This document shows, piece by piece, positions 62,367 to 64,000 of a stretch of DNA of 64,000 nucleotides. Under the pieces are notes generated by a model. That model had not been told where the DNA came from and did not search any database. It was given only the letters and a program-made list of their open reading frames with translations. How positions within the stretch are numbered: the first letter of the stretch is position 1; the number at the start of each line of letters is the position of its first letter. A program made the position numbers and the translations under genes. Origin of the DNA: Dipteris shenzhenensis (taxonomy: Eukaryota > Polypodiophyta > Polypodiopsida > Gleicheniales); NCBI GenBank assembly GCA_047967505.1, contig CM106539.1, one strand, 5' to 3'.

Positions 62367-64000
62367 GCATTTTTGACTTGCAGCTTTGACTCTTCTACAG
62401 ATGCATCTGCTTTCAGTGTTAATGAAACACTGAACACATGGTATTTTGACAGCGGTGCATCCAAGCACATCACTTCGAGGAAGTGTCTTTTTACTTCCTT
62501 GCATCCACCTCCTGTTGGTAAGAAAGTCACTTGTGCCAACAACTCCTCATATTCAGTACGTGGCACAGGAGAAGTTGAGCTCACTGCAATTGATGGCTCA
62601 ATTTTCAGACTTTCTGATGTCTTATATGTGCCTGGCATAACCAAAAATCTCCTTTCAGTGTCCACTCTTAACAGAGGGGGATTTCAGGTCATCTTTGAGG
62701 ATGACAAATGTGCTGTCCGAGACAGAGAAGCTAACTATGCCTTAATGTTATCTGGTACTCTGCTGCGTGGGCTTTTTCAGCTTGATATTTTTGAGAAAAG
62801 AGCAGCCCATGCTTTGGCAATTTCTACCCCTACAGCTGCCATGCAAAATGCAGCACTATGGCATGCCAGATATGGCCACATGCATTATAACAGCTTAATG
62901 ACACTTCAGAAATTTTCAATGGTTGATGCATTGCCACCTCTTGAGATACCTCCTCCCCATGCCTGTGAAGGGTGCATTTTAGGTAAAATGCATAGATTCC
63001 CCTTCAAAAAGGATGGTTCAGTTAAAGCTGTTCGCAAATTGCAGCTTATACACAGTGATGTCTGTGGTCCCATGAGGACTCCGTCATTGGGTGGTCATCT
63101 CTACTTTGTCACATTTATTGATGACTACTCCAATTTTACTTGGGTTTATGGGCTGAAAAAGAAATCTGAAGTGTTCACAGTGTTTAAACACTTTTCAGCC
63201 ATGGTTGAAAATGAAACCGGACTCAAGATACAGACATTACGCACGGATAGAGGTGGGGAATACCTATCTGCAGAATTTGATGCTTTTCTCAAGCAAAAGG
63301 GTATTGTGCATCAGCTCACAGTCAGGCTGACCCCTCAGCAAAATGGCAAATCTGAGAGGAAAAATAGAACCCTCATGGAGATGGACAGATGTATGCTGAA
63401 AAGCAAACACATGCCTCATAAATTCTGGTTAGAGGGTTTGATGTGTGCCAATTACATTTTGAACAGGGCTCCCACTAAGGCTTTAAAAACAAAAACTCCT
63501 TTTGAGGTCTGGAATGACAGGAAGCCTTCAGTGGATCACTTCCGAGTCTTTGGATGCCTTGCCTATGCACATGTGCCAGTTGAATTTAGGCACAAATTGT
63601 CAGATAAAGCCATCAAATGTATATTTGTTGGATACAGTGCAGAAAGCAAGGGGTATCGTCTCTACAATCCTGCTACACGCAAAGTCATTGTAAGTAGAGA
63701 TGTGATATTTTCTGAAAATTCAGCTCACACTCAGGCTGATTTTCAAATGCCTTCATCTTCAGAAGATGTCTTTCAAGGGTTGCTACCCATTGCTTTGGGT
63801 TCCCCTGCTGATTTTTCTGATCCAAATCAGGATTTACAGCAACCTTCAAATGCTTCAGTTCCGCCACAGGATGTCTTGCCTCCTCCACAGGCAGTGGAAC
63901 AGGTGGTGCAGCAAGAAATTGCAGACATACATGCAGCAAAAACAGTCCCAAACTGGCTGTTACAGACTCTCAGGGAGAGTAAACTTGATGCTCCGTTACT
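62367..64000 (+). CDS. Copia C protease-integrase (open to window end)
   Basis: In the same frame as gag and open for 544 codons to the window edge. The protease site WYFDSGASKHITSRK (Asp at 62448) is intact. GAG-pre-integrase: WHARYGHMHYNSLMTLQK, CEGCILGKMHRF. The integrase core is complete: HSDVCGPM (Asp 63057-63059), RTDRGGEYLS (Asp 63246-63248) and NGKSERKNRT (Glu 63354-63356), with the 35-residue D-E spacing. It ends KCIFVGYSAESKGYRLYNPA and a Pro/Gln-rich linker towards RT. No lesion is visible. Confidence 0.92.

Larger units (their letters stand above)
60085..64000 (+). mobile_element. Ty1/copia element C (runs off the window)
   Basis: The 5' LTR, primer-binding site, a long leader and gag-pol are present up to the linker between integrase and RT at the window end. 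Its leader and proteins closely match element B. The only lesion I see is a TAA at 62364-62366 at the gag-protease border. The 3' half lies outside, so completeness, LTR age and target duplication cannot be judged. Confidence 0.92.

Noticed and set aside
56008-64000. Search for the N-terminal WD40 exons of the RID3-like gene
   Set aside because: No minus-strand segment shows WD40 signatures flanked by splice sites. The space is taken by a copia remnant, LINE c and copia C.
1-64000. CRISPR arrays, operons, tRNA or rRNA genes
   Set aside because: The repeats are eukaryotic microsatellites and transposons. I saw no tRNA cloverleaf with A and B boxes or rRNA-like sequence; tRNA-like matches are only the retrotransposon primer-binding sites.

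Overview
This is nuclear DNA from a land plant with a large, retrotransposon-packed genome. The evidence is a split plant-type host gene with giant introns, several Ty1/copia LTR elements primed by tRNA-Met, a Tat-like Ty3/gypsy element, hAT DNA transposons and LINE fragments. No bacterial, organellar or viral gene organisation is visible. The intron sizes suggest a gymnosperm or fern-sized genome, but that is inference; the sequence does not fix the taxon.

Host gene. The only cellular gene I can support lies on the minus strand. Five exons (55849-56007 with first base 56007, 55508-55710, 21618-21745, 16628-16902, 15988-16224) splice in perfect phase into the C-terminal 333 residues of a WD40 protein that matches WDR18/Ipi3, the Arabidopsis RID3 (ROOT INITIATION DEFECTIVE 3) family. 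One intron is 33,762 bp long (21746-55507) and holds most of the mobile DNA listed here. The N-terminal WD40 exons are not in the window and must lie beyond 64000.

Layout. 1-1934: nothing recognised. 1935-9012: a young copia element (A, 2283-7853, TSD TCCTT) inserted into an older, inverted, internally deleted copy of its own family (A2). 9017-11387: a 1.66-kb tandem duplication with a minisatellite ORF. 11388-15987: anonymous DNA downstream of the gene. 15988-21745: 3' exons, with a LINE tail, an LTR-like fragment and a gypsy RT remnant in the 4.7-kb intron. 21746-55507: the giant intron, with gypsy element G (22231-35617) carrying copia B (25127-30110) inside it; hAT-1 (about 35618-37678); gag-only LTR element D (37791-40070, TSD AATAT); an L1-type LINE fragment; copia E (42066-47260, TSD GGTCT); and LINE b interrupted by hAT-2 (50702-53933, 18-bp TIRs). 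55508-56007: two exons. 56008-64000: the next intron, with a copia remnant, LINE c, a copia RNase H remnant and copia C (60085 to beyond the window), which belongs to the same family as B.

Most striking signals. (1) Copia B and C share a leader between the primer-binding site and gag with 25 and 21 GTAC sites in under 400 bp each, mostly as sense-strand CCGTAC, often CCGTACAA. This is the known core of SBP/SPL (copper-response) binding sites. (2) Element G carries an RNase H-like ORF upstream of gag, its own RNase H after RT, and a third RNase H fragment inserted in its integrase. (3) The RID3-like gene apparently tolerates a 33.8-kb intron filled with nested transposons. All autonomous-type elements seen here carry at least one coding lesion.
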